64,000 nucleotides of DNA. Origin: Muribaculaceae bacterium (GTDB lineage: Bacteria; Bacteroidota; Bacteroidia; Bacteroidales; Muribaculaceae). The stretch is taken from NCBI GenBank assembly GCA_017396945.1, contig JAFQKI010000010.1, positions 1 to 64,000 on the forward strand, in the 5' to 3' direction. Both the position numbers and the translations under genes were made by a program. This document shows, in pieces, positions 47,034 to 56,326 of the stretch (position 1 is the first letter of the stretch; every line of letters starts with the position of its first letter). Below the pieces are notes generated by a model. The model saw nothing but the letters and a program-made list of their open reading frames with translations. It ran no database searches and was not told the DNA's origin.

Positions 47034-47546
47034 TGCCTGAAGATTTTCTATGACCTCGGCACGTGTCAATCTTCTTTGCTGCTTCAAAGTGTCGGCAAAC
47101 TCCCTCACTATATTTTGCACCGCATGGTGAGAAAATATGCGTTCGATATAGTCATAACTTTTATTAAACATGTGTTCAATCTCATCGCGTTCAAGCGAGC
47201 ATGTCTCACGAGCCTCATCCTCAATATGCTTATATAGCAATCGTTTAGTATCACTATTTAACGCGACACCTTTTGACATATAATTGCGACACACAACATT
47301 GGAAATGAGCATACTTATTGACACTTGAAAATTTTCAAGTATCTGTTTCCATGCCAATTTTGGTGATAATCGCGGATTTCCTGAGAAATAGAAATCGGGG
47401 GTAAACTCCACAACTTTATCGGCACAGGCATCAAGTGATATGGCTGAAAGCAGATTTTCACAGTCCCACACAACCATACTGACAGCCATGCCGGTTATGC
47501 CGTAGCATTTATCATCTTCATCTACATACTTCAAACTGATTTCCAT
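47019..47546 (-). CDS. Hypothetical protein, probably cytoplasmic
   Basis: I do not recognise this 175-residue protein. It has no signal peptide or membrane helix. The N-terminal half reads like a small alpha/beta domain (KYVDEDDKCYGITGMAVSMV; CENLLSAISLD). The C-terminal half is helical and charged (DEARETCSLERDEIEHMF; EFADTLKQQRRLTRAEVIEN). It is last in the nadA-leuS-rdgB-porZ-like order, 31 bases after the PorZ-like gene. Confidence 0.65.
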   Translation of the reverse strand: MEISLKYVDEDDKCYGITGMAVSMVVWDCENLLSAISLDACADKVVEFTPDFYFSGNPRLSPKLAWKQILENFQVSISMLISNVVCRNYMSKGVALNSDTKRLLYKHIEDEARETCSLERDEIEHMFNKSYDYIERIFSHHAVQNIVREFADTLKQQRRLTRAEVIENLQALNML

Positions 47547-47577
47547 AATCCAGAAACACAGCCAACAGATAATTTTA

Positions 47578-49977
47578 TTAATTTACCACCATTATTTTGG
47601 TTACGACACCCGAAGCGTCGCCATTCTCGTTTTGAGAAGCAAACACATAGTAAACACCTGTTTTTACTCGCTCTCCACTCGCGTCGCAACCGTCCCATGT
47701 CACCATACCACCCTCAGAGCGTGTGGTAAAGAACACATTGCCTGCCGCATCGGCTATCTTGACAAGAGATTTATCCATCAATCCCCTGATTGTTATCCAA
47801 CCGGTATAGTCGGGACGCACAGGATTGGGATAGGCGTAAACATCGGAATAATCCTCTGACGCAGGCGCCGAATTGCTTGTGTAAATAACCAAACCTTGGT
47901 CGGTTCCGAAATATACTCTATTATTATTGGGGTCACACAATACAGAGAATATCTTGTTTGACGGCAAATCGCTGTTATCCATTGTGAAATGGGCTAAAAT
48001 CTCATCACCATCTTCGCTCACGAGATATACACCATTTGACTCGGTACCTATCCATTTGCGATTGGAATTATCCACAGCCAAAGAATAAATCATTATACCG
48101 TCAAGAAGATAATCGGCATAGGGAGTTCCATCATTGCGAGGCACTTTAATGCGATTGATTGTCATCTGCGGGTCAGTCCCGTTGGCGGGACGTGTTATCT
48201 CAAATACCCCGCTTGGAGTACCTACCCACACACGACCGTCATGATCCTCCACAATAGCAGTTATACGCTCAGGATCTAAGTTTTTACCATCTTGATCGGT
48301 AAATTTCTCCCACACCATGTAATCATCATCTGACATATCATCGTATGTTCCCTTTGTGTCATATATTACAAGCGGACTATTCCAACCACCATGACCCATT
48401 ACAATCATATTGGAGTGTTTACATATAATCATGCGGTTGTCTTTGTCTCCAAGGTAATCACCAAGAGTGGTACCGGACCAATCACTGATTGTAGTAGTCT
48501 CTTTTAGGCAATTTTCGGCTTTCAGCATATGGAGCACGGCATTACCCTTGGTTGCACGTTGAATACACCACAAGTTATTATGTTTATCAAAAGCAATTAC
48601 ATGTATTTGACATTGCACACCTGCAGGGTCCATAGTAATAGTACTATTTGTCCAGTCAAATTTCTGAATGGCGACTCCATCTTTAACCTTATACATTCCT
48701 TCCCAATAAGAACCTATATAATACGCATCAGGATCATTGGGATCCTCACATAGATTATAAGTGTCACAAAGAGTTGTTCTCAAATAACTATACATATAAG
48801 ACAAACTCTTTTTATTTTTTATTTCAAATTCCAAAGCTCCCACATTTGTAATCTCTCCGTTGTTAATAGTGTTGACTTGTGACACTTGCCATGAGTCCCA
48901 ACCCATGTAAACACTACCAGCCGAGTTACATAAATATAGTTTACCATCTTTGCCCATATTCAAGAACACCACCTTTTTGACGGTAACGGTTTCAGGTATG
49001 AATTTGTCGCGCAACACAGTCAATGTGCCGTCATCTTCCACTTTATAGTTGGCAATACCGTTGGCATCACCTACCCACACATTTTTATAACTGTCCCAGA
49101 ATGTCATAGTCATCTTTTGCAAGCTACTTGCAATATCGGTAGTTGTAATGTTACCTTCGGCATCAACAAAACCTATCTGTGTCGCATTATAAGTATAAAG
49201 ACCATCGGCATAGTCAGCCAATAATGATCCGTCATTGAATTGCATATCAACAAAACCTGATAGCTTATTATTAACAAAATCCACACTATAAAGACGATAC
49301 ATATATTTAGTTCCGTCATTTAATCTCAATATAACTTTACCATTTTCCAAACCTGTTATACTTGAAGCGTTGGCACCTGCTATTTTAATAAACTTATCAA
49401 AAGAATTGTGACGCTCTGTTACTTTTGATATATATAGACCATAATTATAACACAATACTATATAATCACCAACCACATCTATTGCGCCAAGACTGAGGTT
49501 ATAAATTCCTGACTCTACAACTTCATGTTTTTGATCATCAAATATAACAAGACCAAATGAGGTGGTCACATAAACGCGATTTCCGTGAAAACCCACATCA
49601 TTTATAGTTTTGGCTGTTGTCAAAACAGCATCTTTAATATCAGGAAGATTTACAACTGTGCCATCATCATAAAGCAAGTCTATATTTCCTGAATTATAGG
49701 TAATCAACAAGTACTTATTGCGTTTATTATAATATATATTAGTTATATCAGAGTCGCTCAATTTATTGACAACCATATAGATATAAGACTCTTCAGTTTC
49801 TTTATCAAAAGAATAAAGATTCATGGCCGACAGATAATACACTTTCTCAGGAGTCTCTATCATTTTGGTAATTCCACCTGAAAACACCGAATAAACTTTC
49901 ATGTTATCCGATGCCATCTGCGCTTTCATGCAAAATGGTATCAGAATTAATAGTGCCAATAACGTTTTTCTTATCAT
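47578..49977 (-). CDS. porZ: PorZ-like two-component-regulator-type beta-propeller protein with T9SS tail
   Basis: This 799-residue protein has a signal peptide (MIRKTLLALLILIPFCMKAQ). Residues ~25-330 begin with the PorZ-type N-terminal propeller pattern (YSVFSGGITKMIETPEKVYYLSAMNLYSFDK, read in parts). Blades of the regulator-propeller kind follow (VEDHDGRVWVGTPSGVFEI; DNSNRKWIGTESNGVYLV; CDPNNNRVYFGTDQGLVIY). The end is a T9SS type A domain with the YPNPVRPDYTG start and KTGVYYVFAS. In Porphyromonas, PorZ is a surface part of the T9SS attachment complex, and its length of about 780 residues is similar. The function is inferred from this architecture. It follows rdgB by 21 bases. Confidence 0.75.
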   Translation of the reverse strand: MIRKTLLALLILIPFCMKAQMASDNMKVYSVFSGGITKMIETPEKVYYLSAMNLYSFDKETEESYIYMVVNKLSDSDITNIYYNKRNKYLLITYNSGNIDLLYDDGTVVNLPDIKDAVLTTAKTINDVGFHGNRVYVTTSFGLVIFDDQKHEVVESGIYNLSLGAIDVVGDYIVLCYNYGLYISKVTERHNSFDKFIKIAGANASSITGLENGKVILRLNDGTKYMYRLYSVDFVNNKLSGFVDMQFNDGSLLADYADGLYTYNATQIGFVDAEGNITTTDIASSLQKMTMTFWDSYKNVWVGDANGIANYKVEDDGTLTVLRDKFIPETVTVKKVVFLNMGKDGKLYLCNSAGSVYMGWDSWQVSQVNTINNGEITNVGALEFEIKNKKSLSYMYSYLRTTLCDTYNLCEDPNDPDAYYIGSYWEGMYKVKDGVAIQKFDWTNSTITMDPAGVQCQIHVIAFDKHNNLWCIQRATKGNAVLHMLKAENCLKETTTISDWSGTTLGDYLGDKDNRMIICKHSNMIVMGHGGWNSPLVIYDTKGTYDDMSDDDYMVWEKFTDQDGKNLDPERITAIVEDHDGRVWVGTPSGVFEITRPANGTDPQMTINRIKVPRNDGTPYADYLLDGIMIYSLAVDNSNRKWIGTESNGVYLVSEDGDEILAHFTMDNSDLPSNKIFSVLCDPNNNRVYFGTDQGLVIYTSNSAPASEDYSDVYAYPNPVRPDYTGWITIRGLMDKSLVKIADAAGNVFFTTRSEGGMVTWDGCDASGERVKTGVYYVFASQNENGDASGVVTKIMVVN

Positions 49978-49998
49978 AATATCTGTATTTTATCTTAT

Positions 49999-50583
49999 TT
50001 AATTATTCAATATACTTATGAGTTTTTCGGTAGCCCGACCTCGATGACTGATAGAATTTTTTTCAACGCTATCCATTTGAGCAAATGTCACTTGCTTATC
50101 TTCGGGACGGAATACAGGGTCATAACCAAAACCATTATCACCTTGCGGATGGCATGTTATCTCACCATTTACGATACCTTCAACAAGAGTTAATTTATCA
50201 CCTTGAATAAGAGCTATCACTGTGCGAAAACGTGCTTTACGATTTTCTTTATCTTTCATGTTTTCAAGCAATAGCCTCATATTAGCCAAGGAGTCGTGAA
50301 CTTCACCTGCATATCGTGCCGAATATACACCCGGCTCTCCATTCAATGCTTCCACTTCAAGACCTGTATCATCGGCAAAACAATCATAACCATAATTGTC
50401 TTTGATATATCTTGCTTTAATCTCGGCATTACCCTCAAGTGTAGAAGCAGTTTCGGGTATATCCTCATTACACCCAATATCTTTAAGACTCAAAATTTTA
50501 TATTTATCACCGACAATCTCCTTTATCTCAGTGAGTTTGTGAAGATTGTTGGTGGCAAATACTATTTCTTTTATATTAGACAT
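49999..50583 (-). CDS. rdgB: Non-canonical purine NTP pyrophosphatase RdgB (Ham1 family)
   Basis: This 194-residue cytoplasmic enzyme hydrolyses dITP, XTP and similar to the monophosphates, keeping deaminated purines out of DNA and RNA. It has the family start [55 protein letters not shown] and [10 protein letters not shown]-like [12 protein letters not shown], then [10 protein letters not shown] at the end. Length fits. It follows leuS by 47 bases. Confidence 0.95.
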   Translation of the reverse strand: MSNIKEIVFATNNLHKLTEIKEIVGDKYKILSLKDIGCNEDIPETASTLEGNAEIKARYIKDNYGYDCFADDTGLEVEALNGEPGVYSARYAGEVHDSLANMRLLLENMKDKENRKARFRTVIALIQGDKLTLVEGIVNGEITCHPQGDNGFGYDPVFRPEDKQVTFAQMDSVEKNSISHRGRATEKLISILNN

Positions 50584-50630
50584 AAATCAAATAAGGATAT
50601 TTATTTTATAACGAAAAAACTCGTAATTTA

Positions 50631-53402
50631 TTATCCTACAACTATATTGACTATTTTATTAGGCACTACAATGATTTTGCGGATAGTTTTTCCGTCAATC
50701 CACTTAGTCGCACTCTCATGTTCCAAAGCAAGTTTTTCAACCTCTTCACGAGCAGTATCAGCAGCCACTTCTATATTGTAACGAGCCTTACCATTGAATG
50801 ACACCGCATACGTCACTTTATCCTCTTTAAGATATTCTTCGTTATGCACAGGCCATTTAGCATCACATATAGTGTCATTGTTTCCTATCGCGTGCCACAA
50901 TTCTTCAGTGATGTGAGGTGCAAATGGTGCAAGCAATATAAGCAATTGAGATAATACTTCCTTATTGCTACATTTTTGAGAATTTAACTCGTTAACACAT
51001 ATCATAAACGCACTGATAGAAGTGTTATATGAGAAATTCTCTATATCAAATGTAACTTTTTTAATGAGTTTATGAATAGATTTCAATGCCTCGCGAGTAG
51101 GTTCCTCTTCTTTTACCACCAAAGTTTCTCCCTTATAGAATAAACCCCAAAGTTTTTTCAAGAAACGGTTTACACCATCTATACCATTGGTATCCCATGG
51201 TTTACTTTGTTCAAGCGGACCGAGGAACATTTCATAAAGACGCAATGTGTCGGCACCATAACGTTCAACTATATCATCGGGATTTACAACATTGAACATT
51301 GATTTAGACATCTTTTCCACCGCATATCCACACACATATTTTCCATCCTCAAGAATAAATTGAGCATCATTAAATTCAGGACGCCATGCACGGAACTTAT
51401 CGGTATCAAGAACATCATTGCTCACAATGTTGACATCAACGTGAATAGGTGTCACATCATAATCCTTTTTTAAGTTATATGACACAAAAGTATTGGTATC
51501 TTTAATGCGATAAACAAAGTTACTACGACCTTGTATCATACCTTGGTTGATGAGTTTTTTAAATGGTTCATCCTCACAAACTTTACCTAAGTCATAAAGA
51601 AATTTATTCCAGAAACGGCTGTAAATCAAGTGACCGGTAGCATGCTCGGTTCCACCAATATACAAGTCAACGTTACGCCAATAATCATTTGCTTCGGTTG
51701 ATACCAACGTATCATTGTTGCGTGGATCCATATAGCGTAGATAATAAGCCGATGAACCCGCAAATCCGGGCATAGTGCATAATTCAATAGGATAACCTTC
51801 GTGAGTCTTCCAATTCTCAGCACGTCCAAGAGGTGGCTCACCTGTTTCGGTAGGAAGATACTTATCTACTTCGGGAAGCAATAAAGGCAATTGATCTTCA
51901 CTCATCATGCATGGAATTCCATCTTTATAATATACAGGGAATGGTTCACCCCAATAACGTTGACGGCTGAATATAGCGTCACGCAAGCGATAGTTTATCT
52001 TTATTTTACCTATACCTTTTTCACTTATATATTTTTTTGTCGCGGCGATAGCATCTTTGACCTCAAGACCGTTAAGATTTAATTCTTTGCCTTGAGAATT
52101 CATCATTTTACCCGCTTTTGCGTCAAAACTTTCTTCTGACACATCACAACCCTCAATCAAAGGAATAATAGGCAGATTAAAATGACGAGCAAACGCATAG
52201 TCACGACTATCGTGAGCAGGCACAGCCATAATTGCGCCTGTACCATAACCGGCAAGCACATAATCACTTACCCACACCGGTATTTTTTCTTCAGTCAACG
52301 GATTTATTGCATACGCACCTGTGAATACCCCGGTTACACGCTTTTCAATCATGCGTTCACGCTCTGTTTTGTGCTTTATGCTTTTAATATATTCCTCTAC
52401 CTCTGATTTTTTATCATCGGTAGTAATCATATCTACATAGGCACTTTCGGGAGCGAGAACCATAAATGTTACACCAAAAACAGTATCGGCGCGCGTTGTG
52501 AATATTTCAAGTTCCACATCGCTATCGGCAATTTTAAACCTCATCTCAGCACCCTCTGAACGTCCTATCCAATTGCGTTGGGTTTCCTTTAAAGAATCGG
52601 TCCAATCAATAGTATCAAGACCATCAAGCAATCTTTGAGAGTAAGCTGATACACGAAGACACCATTGATACATCAACTTTTGCTCTACCGGATATCCACC
52701 ACGTATTGAAACACCTTCACTTACCTCGTCATTGGCAAGCACTGTTCCTAGTTTTGGACACCAGTTTACCATTGTATTACCAAGATAAGCGATGCGATAA
52801 TTCATCAACACATCACTCTTTTCTTTATCGGTATAATTTTTCCACTCTTCAGCAGTAAATTCAAGTTCTTTGCTGCAAGCCGCATTTATATCTGTAGAAC
52901 CTTGTTTTTCAAAACATTCTATCAGCTCACATATAGGACAAGCTTTTTGTTTTTCAGTATTATAATAACTGTTGAACATTTCTATAAATGCCCATTGAGT
53001 CCATTTATAATACTCAGGATCACAAGTTTTAATTTCTCTATCCCAGTCATAGCAAAAACCTATCTTATCCAACTGACTGCGATAACGTGCTATATTTTGA
53101 GTAGTGGTAATTTCGGGATGTTGACCTGTTTGGATTGCATATTGTTCTGCGGGAAGCCCATAGGCGTCATATCCCATAGGGTGCAAAACATTAAATCCTT
53201 GAAGACGTTTATAACGCGAATATATATCAGAAGCTATATATCCAAGTGGGTGTCCTACATGTAATCCCGCACCTGACGGATAAGGAAACATGTCAAGCAC
53301 ATAAAATTTAGGACGACTATTATCAATTTCAGTCTTATATACTTTATTTTCTTTCCAATACTGTTGCCAACGGCTTTCAATATCTTTATGATTATATTCC
53401 AT
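50631..53402 (-). CDS. leuS: Leucyl-tRNA synthetase LeuS
   Basis: This 923-residue cytoplasmic enzyme charges tRNA-Leu. The HIGH-type signature appears in [16 protein letters not shown] (~residues 39-54). The CP1 editing domain is present ([21 protein letters not shown]). The KMSKS signature is in [18 protein letters not shown] (~residue 695). A C-terminal anticodon-binding domain ends with [19 protein letters not shown] and the [17 protein letters not shown] tail. Length fits the bacterial type. It lies 50 bases after nadA and precedes rdgB on the same strand. Confidence 0.97.
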   Translation of the reverse strand: MEYNHKDIESRWQQYWKENKVYKTEIDNSRPKFYVLDMFPYPSGAGLHVGHPLGYIASDIYSRYKRLQGFNVLHPMGYDAYGLPAEQYAIQTGQHPEITTTQNIARYRSQLDKIGFCYDWDREIKTCDPEYYKWTQWAFIEMFNSYYNTEKQKACPICELIECFEKQGSTDINAACSKELEFTAEEWKNYTDKEKSDVLMNYRIAYLGNTMVNWCPKLGTVLANDEVSEGVSIRGGYPVEQKLMYQWCLRVSAYSQRLLDGLDTIDWTDSLKETQRNWIGRSEGAEMRFKIADSDVELEIFTTRADTVFGVTFMVLAPESAYVDMITTDDKKSEVEEYIKSIKHKTERERMIEKRVTGVFTGAYAINPLTEEKIPVWVSDYVLAGYGTGAIMAVPAHDSRDYAFARHFNLPIIPLIEGCDVSEESFDAKAGKMMNSQGKELNLNGLEVKDAIAATKKYISEKGIGKIKINYRLRDAIFSRQRYWGEPFPVYYKDGIPCMMSEDQLPLLLPEVDKYLPTETGEPPLGRAENWKTHEGYPIELCTMPGFAGSSAYYLRYMDPRNNDTLVSTEANDYWRNVDLYIGGTEHATGHLIYSRFWNKFLYDLGKVCEDEPFKKLINQGMIQGRSNFVYRIKDTNTFVSYNLKKDYDVTPIHVDVNIVSNDVLDTDKFRAWRPEFNDAQFILEDGKYVCGYAVEKMSKSMFNVVNPDDIVERYGADTLRLYEMFLGPLEQSKPWDTNGIDGVNRFLKKLWGLFYKGETLVVKEEEPTREALKSIHKLIKKVTFDIENFSYNTSISAFMICVNELNSQKCSNKEVLSQLLILLAPFAPHITEELWHAIGNNDTICDAKWPVHNEEYLKEDKVTYAVSFNGKARYNIEVAADTAREEVEKLALEHESATKWIDGKTIRKIIVVPNKIVNIVVG

Positions 53403-53452
53403 GATCTTTATATTATTAATATATTATATATGCAAATTTATTTATAAAATCT

Positions 53453-54433
53453 TCAAAGTCCAAGTTTTTCCGAAATTTCAAGCATTCGCTTTATAGGTTT
53501 AATGGCTTTTTGAGATAATTCTTTTTCTACCATTACCTCAGGTTGCTCATATTTCAGACATTTATATAACTTTTCAAGTGTATTTAATTTCATGTAATTA
53601 CAATCATTGCAAGCACATGAACCTGTCTCAGGTGGAGCCGGTATAAAAGTCTTATCGGGACATTTTTTGCGCATTTCATGTAAAATTCCACTTTCTGTAG
53701 CTACTATAAAAGTATCACATTCAGAATTTACGGCATGATTAAGCAATGCAGCTGTAGATCCTACTTTGTCGGCAAGCATAACTACAACTTTTTTACATTC
53801 GGGATGAACTAATACTTGAGCATCGGGATATTCTTTTTTCAATTCCACTATTTTTGAGACAGAAAACTGCTCATGCACATGACAAGCTCCATCCCACAAC
53901 AACATCTGACGACCTGTTATGCTATTTATGTAATTACCTAAATTACGATCAGGACCAAATATAATTTTCTTATCAGCCGGAAGACTTTCCACTATCTGAC
54001 GAGCATTTGAAGAGGTAACCACTATATCGGTAAGAGCTTTTACACTTGCCGAAGTGTTTACATAACTGATAATAGTGTGTCCGGGATGATCATTTATTAA
54101 TTTTTCAAATTCATCAGCCGGACAACTGTCAGCAAGCGAACATCCTGCCGACATATCAGGTATCAACACTTTTTTATCAGGGCATAGCACTTTGGCGGTT
54201 TCTCCCATAAAATGTACTCCACATAATATAATTATAGGAGCCTCTATTTTAGTTGCTATTTGAGCCAAAGCTAAACTATCACCTATATAATCGGCCATAT
54301 CCTGAATTTCTCCATTTTGATAATAATGTGCTAATATCACAGCATTTTTCTCCTTCTTTAATTTCAGTATCTCTTCTTTTAAATTAAGAGATTTATCAAT
54401 GGGGGCATCTACATAGCCTTTATCGACATTCAT
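53453..54433 (-). CDS. nadA: Quinolinate synthase NadA
   Basis: This cytoplasmic 4Fe-4S enzyme condenses iminoaspartate with dihydroxyacetone phosphate to quinolinate for NAD synthesis. The chosen start (MNVDKGYVDAPID, 326 aa) precedes the conserved KNAVILAHYYQNGEIQDMADYIGDSL; an ATG 16 codons upstream is also possible. The three cluster cysteines fit AKVLCPDKK, VHPECKKVV and the SCACNDCNYMKLNTLEKL segment. I see no nadB or nadC next to it. It appears to be the first gene of the minus-strand series leading to leuS. Confidence 0.95.
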   Translation of the reverse strand: MNVDKGYVDAPIDKSLNLKEEILKLKKEKNAVILAHYYQNGEIQDMADYIGDSLALAQIATKIEAPIIILCGVHFMGETAKVLCPDKKVLIPDMSAGCSLADSCPADEFEKLINDHPGHTIISYVNTSASVKALTDIVVTSSNARQIVESLPADKKIIFGPDRNLGNYINSITGRQMLLWDGACHVHEQFSVSKIVELKKEYPDAQVLVHPECKKVVVMLADKVGSTAALLNHAVNSECDTFIVATESGILHEMRKKCPDKTFIPAPPETGSCACNDCNYMKLNTLEKLYKCLKYEQPEVMVEKELSQKAIKPIKRMLEISEKLGL

Positions 54434-54481
54434 TATTTTATTTTTTAAGTTTAGTTTTTTGAAAAATTCTTTTAATAACAA

Positions 54482-54846
54482 TAATAATAGGTGTTGATAG
54501 CAATGATAACTTTTTAATGAAAAACTTGCTTTTTAAGTTATTAATATATCAATTTACTTTATCAGATGGTTATAAACATCATCATAAAGTGATATATAAT
54601 AGGTTAGCTATGTTATCAACATTATGTTTATAAAGTGCAAAGTTAATAACTTTGATTCATTTGACACACTAATAAGTTGATAAATAATTATTGATAAAGG
54701 TTTAATATCTTAATTGTAACTAATTTTGGATATAGAAATAAACATTTATACTGAGTGCATAATGTTAAAAGCAAATTTTGTTATAAAAAATTGCTTCTTT
54801 ATTTATTTTACAATATCAACACTTTATCAACATTCACTGTTGATAT
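54482..54846. other. AT-rich gene-free stretch with TTATCAACA-type repeats
   Basis: No gene is visible between nadA and the LytTR-like gene. The stretch is very AT-rich and holds several copies of TTATCAACA or close variants: 54492-54500 (inverted, one mismatch), 54613-54621, 54813-54821 (one mismatch), 54824-54832 and 54838-54846 (inverted, one mismatch). They differ by one base from the DnaA box TTATCCACA. Function unknown; a replication-linked site or a regulator-binding cluster are options. Confidence 0.4.
54638..54654. promoter_or_regulatory. Perfect 17-base palindrome made of two facing -7 boxes
   Basis: CAAAGTTA A TAACTTTG contains TAACTTTG on both strands. The minus-strand copy would drive nadA with a ~200-base leader. 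The plus-strand copy points into a region without genes on that strand. Confidence 0.45.
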
Positions 54847-54880
54847 AAAAAAAGTGTCTGATATGATAACATATAGACAC
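54847..54880 (-). terminator. Terminator after the LytTR-like gene (minus strand)
   Basis: GTGTCT (54854-54859) pairs with AGACAC (54875-54880), with extra ATAT/ATAT pairing inside. A run of seven A residues (54847-54853) is the U-tract on the minus-strand RNA. It lies 30 bases after the stop codon. Confidence 0.75.
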
Positions 54881-54909
54881 ATTATAAAGTTCACTGAAAA
54901 ATAAAAAAA

Positions 54910-55269
54910 TCAACAACCCATTAATTTTTTCATTAGTTCGTTTATACGAGTACGACTATGTATAAAAATTTTATAATGTCTGTTTAAATCTTTTCTGTCA
55001 GTAAGGCGCAATACGCCATCATAAGAAAGTTCATAAACACAACTGAGATTTATGCAAGCATCGCGTGTAACTTTTTCAAGGTTATTGCCATAGACAGGTG
55101 AAAAAAGTTGGTAAAGTTCTGATACAGATTTGTGTACTGTTAATCGTCTGTTACCTGATAATACTATATCTGAAGAATTGGTTTTCTCGGTGCTTACACT
55201 GAAATAAATTAAATCTTCAACATCAAAGATGTGAAGAGTGCGATTGGCGCTTATTGCTAATTTTTTCAT
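54910..55269 (-). CDS. LytTR-like DNA-binding domain protein (stand-alone)
   Basis: This 119-residue protein appears to be a single LytTR domain without a receiver or membrane part. The pattern fits LytTR: an initial strand with MKKLAISANRTLHIFDVEDLIYF (read as strand, edge, strand), RLTVHKSVSELYQLF for the middle strands and helix, KVTRDACINLSCVYELSYDG in place of the usual R-x-H-R-S-x-x-V-N-L segment, and IFIHSRTRINELMKKL at the end. Such domains bind direct repeats of about 9 bp spaced about 21 bp apart. Repeats of this geometry lie upstream of the two neighbouring genes. It is last in the unit with the acidic membrane protein, behind a hairpin. Confidence 0.72.
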   Translation of the reverse strand: MKKLAISANRTLHIFDVEDLIYFSVSTEKTNSSDIVLSGNRRLTVHKSVSELYQLFSPVYGNNLEKVTRDACINLSCVYELSYDGVLRLTDRKDLNRHYKIFIHSRTRINELMKKLMGC

Positions 55270-55300
55270 AATAATTATTATATAGGAGAAGAGTATAAAA

Positions 55301-55332
55301 AATAGGATAATGTAATTTTACATTATCCTATT
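55301..55332 (-). terminator. Perfect 15-bp hairpin between the acidic protein gene and the LytTR-like gene
   Basis: AATAGGATAATGTAA (55301-55315) pairs with TTACATTATCCTATT (55318-55332). An A-rich tract before it (about 55296-55302) gives U residues on the minus-strand RNA, so it can terminate transcripts from the acidic protein gene. A -7-like box (55357-55364) lies upstream of it, so RNA starting there would also contain the hairpin before the LytTR start codon: a possible attenuator. Confidence 0.65.
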
Positions 55333-55356
55333 AATGGATAGTTATAAATTACACCT

Positions 55357-55364
55357 CAAAGGTA
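55357..55364 (-). promoter_or_regulatory. Possible -7 box (TACCTTTG on minus strand) of the LytTR-like gene
   Basis: CAAAGGTA on the plus strand, about 90 bases before the ATG at 55269 and just after the stop of the acidic protein gene. The hairpin 55301-55332 lies between this box and the gene. Confidence 0.4.
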
Positions 55365-55392
55365 TAAAATAAACTACTTTATTCAAAATTTA

Positions 55393-56181
55393 TCAATAAG
55401 CGTCAGCTATAATATCATTGCTATCATTATAGTCAATAGAATTTTCATCTATATCATAATCTTCATAACATGTAGGGTCATATTCTTGTGAATTGTCGAT
55501 ACCGATATAAGCTGAGTCGTTATTAATCATGTGAATTTCCATATCATTTGGATCTTCGGCGAGGCTATTAGTAACAGTTATATCGGCAAAACCATCATTA
55601 TTAACATCAATAAGTAAATCTTCTCTGCCATCATCATTATAAGCGATAGCTACATTACCTTCAAAACCTACCGGATCAGAAAAAGCCACATCGGTATAAT
55701 CAATATCTTCGGGTTCAACAATTTGATCTTCAGGAATAATGACTTCCTCATCATTTACAGCGACTACATTATTACTTGGTTCTACTTCGGTTATTGTTTC
55801 TTCCGTATTATCAGCTATATTATTTTCATTAACAACTTGTTGAGGCTCTACTTCTTCAGCGAGTTTGGTATTATAGAGTTTACCATTCCATTCAAAAGTC
55901 TCTAAATCTTCACCACGAGCTGTACTAAAAGCTTCAGCAAATGACATATCTTCAAAATTTTGATCGGTTGTGATTTCTTCAGTGACATCTGCTGTATCAG
56001 TTGCAGCCGAACTGTCATTTGATACTGAACTAAAGGCTCCGTCATTGTACATTGCCGCCGCTACACCGACACCGGCACCTGCCGCGCCTATTGCTACCGC
56101 GCCTGCCGCTACTGTTTTTGCACGAGAAGAAGATTTTTGATTGTTATCAATAACTTTGGTTTCAATTTTTTTAGTTGACAT
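55393..56181 (-). CDS. Acidic single-span membrane protein of unknown function
   Basis: This 262-residue protein has a short basic N-terminus, then a Gly/Ala-rich membrane segment (about residues 23-45, AAGAVAIGAAGAGVGVAAAMY), then a very acidic extracytoplasmic part rich in Asp, Glu and Asn. It contains SFAEAFSTARGED and FEWNGKLYNT (~residues 79-110), a pattern I recall from uncharacterised Bacteroidales proteins. Near residues 185-205 it has NDDGREDLLIDVNNDGFAD, an FG-GAP/EF-like calcium-binding pattern. There is no signal peptidase site. Its promoter shares a ~50-base block with the caspase gene, so joint control is likely. No function can be stated. Confidence 0.7.
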   Translation of the reverse strand: MSTKKIETKVIDNNQKSSSRAKTVAAGAVAIGAAGAGVGVAAAMYNDGAFSSVSNDSSAATDTADVTEEITTDQNFEDMSFAEAFSTARGEDLETFEWNGKLYNTKLAEEVEPQQVVNENNIADNTEETITEVEPSNNVVAVNDEEVIIPEDQIVEPEDIDYTDVAFSDPVGFEGNVAIAYNDDGREDLLIDVNNDGFADITVTNSLAEDPNDMEIHMINNDSAYIGIDNSQEYDPTCYEDYDIDENSIDYNDSNDIIADAY

Positions 56182-56228
56182 AATTTTTAAGTATTTAATA
56201 GTTTGACATTTGTTTTTTATTTACGATA

Positions 56229-56317
56229 CAAAGTTAATTATGAATTTTAATTATCAAAATAAATAAGTGATGAAATGAATGATTGTGAGTTATGAAATAC
56301 TGTTTTAGAGTGATAAG
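56229..56317 (-). promoter_or_regulatory. Promoter and three-repeat activator-like block of the acidic protein gene
   Basis: The -7 box is CAAAGTTA (56229-56236; TAACTTTG on the minus strand). From 56265, exactly 36 bases from the box start, come the repeats AGTGATGAA (56266), AGTTATGAA (56288) and AGTGATAAG (56309), 22 and 21 bases apart. About 39 of 50 bases equal the block at 57151-57203 by hand count. Confidence 0.6.
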
Positions 56318-56326
56318 TAAATTTAT

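Noticed and set aside
54674-54698. AAGTTGATAA, also 36 bases from a -7 box (54638), as a third member of the LytTR-type promoter set
   Set aside because: Only the first repeat is present; no good second or third repeat occurs 21-22 bases on, so chance in AT-rich DNA is likely.
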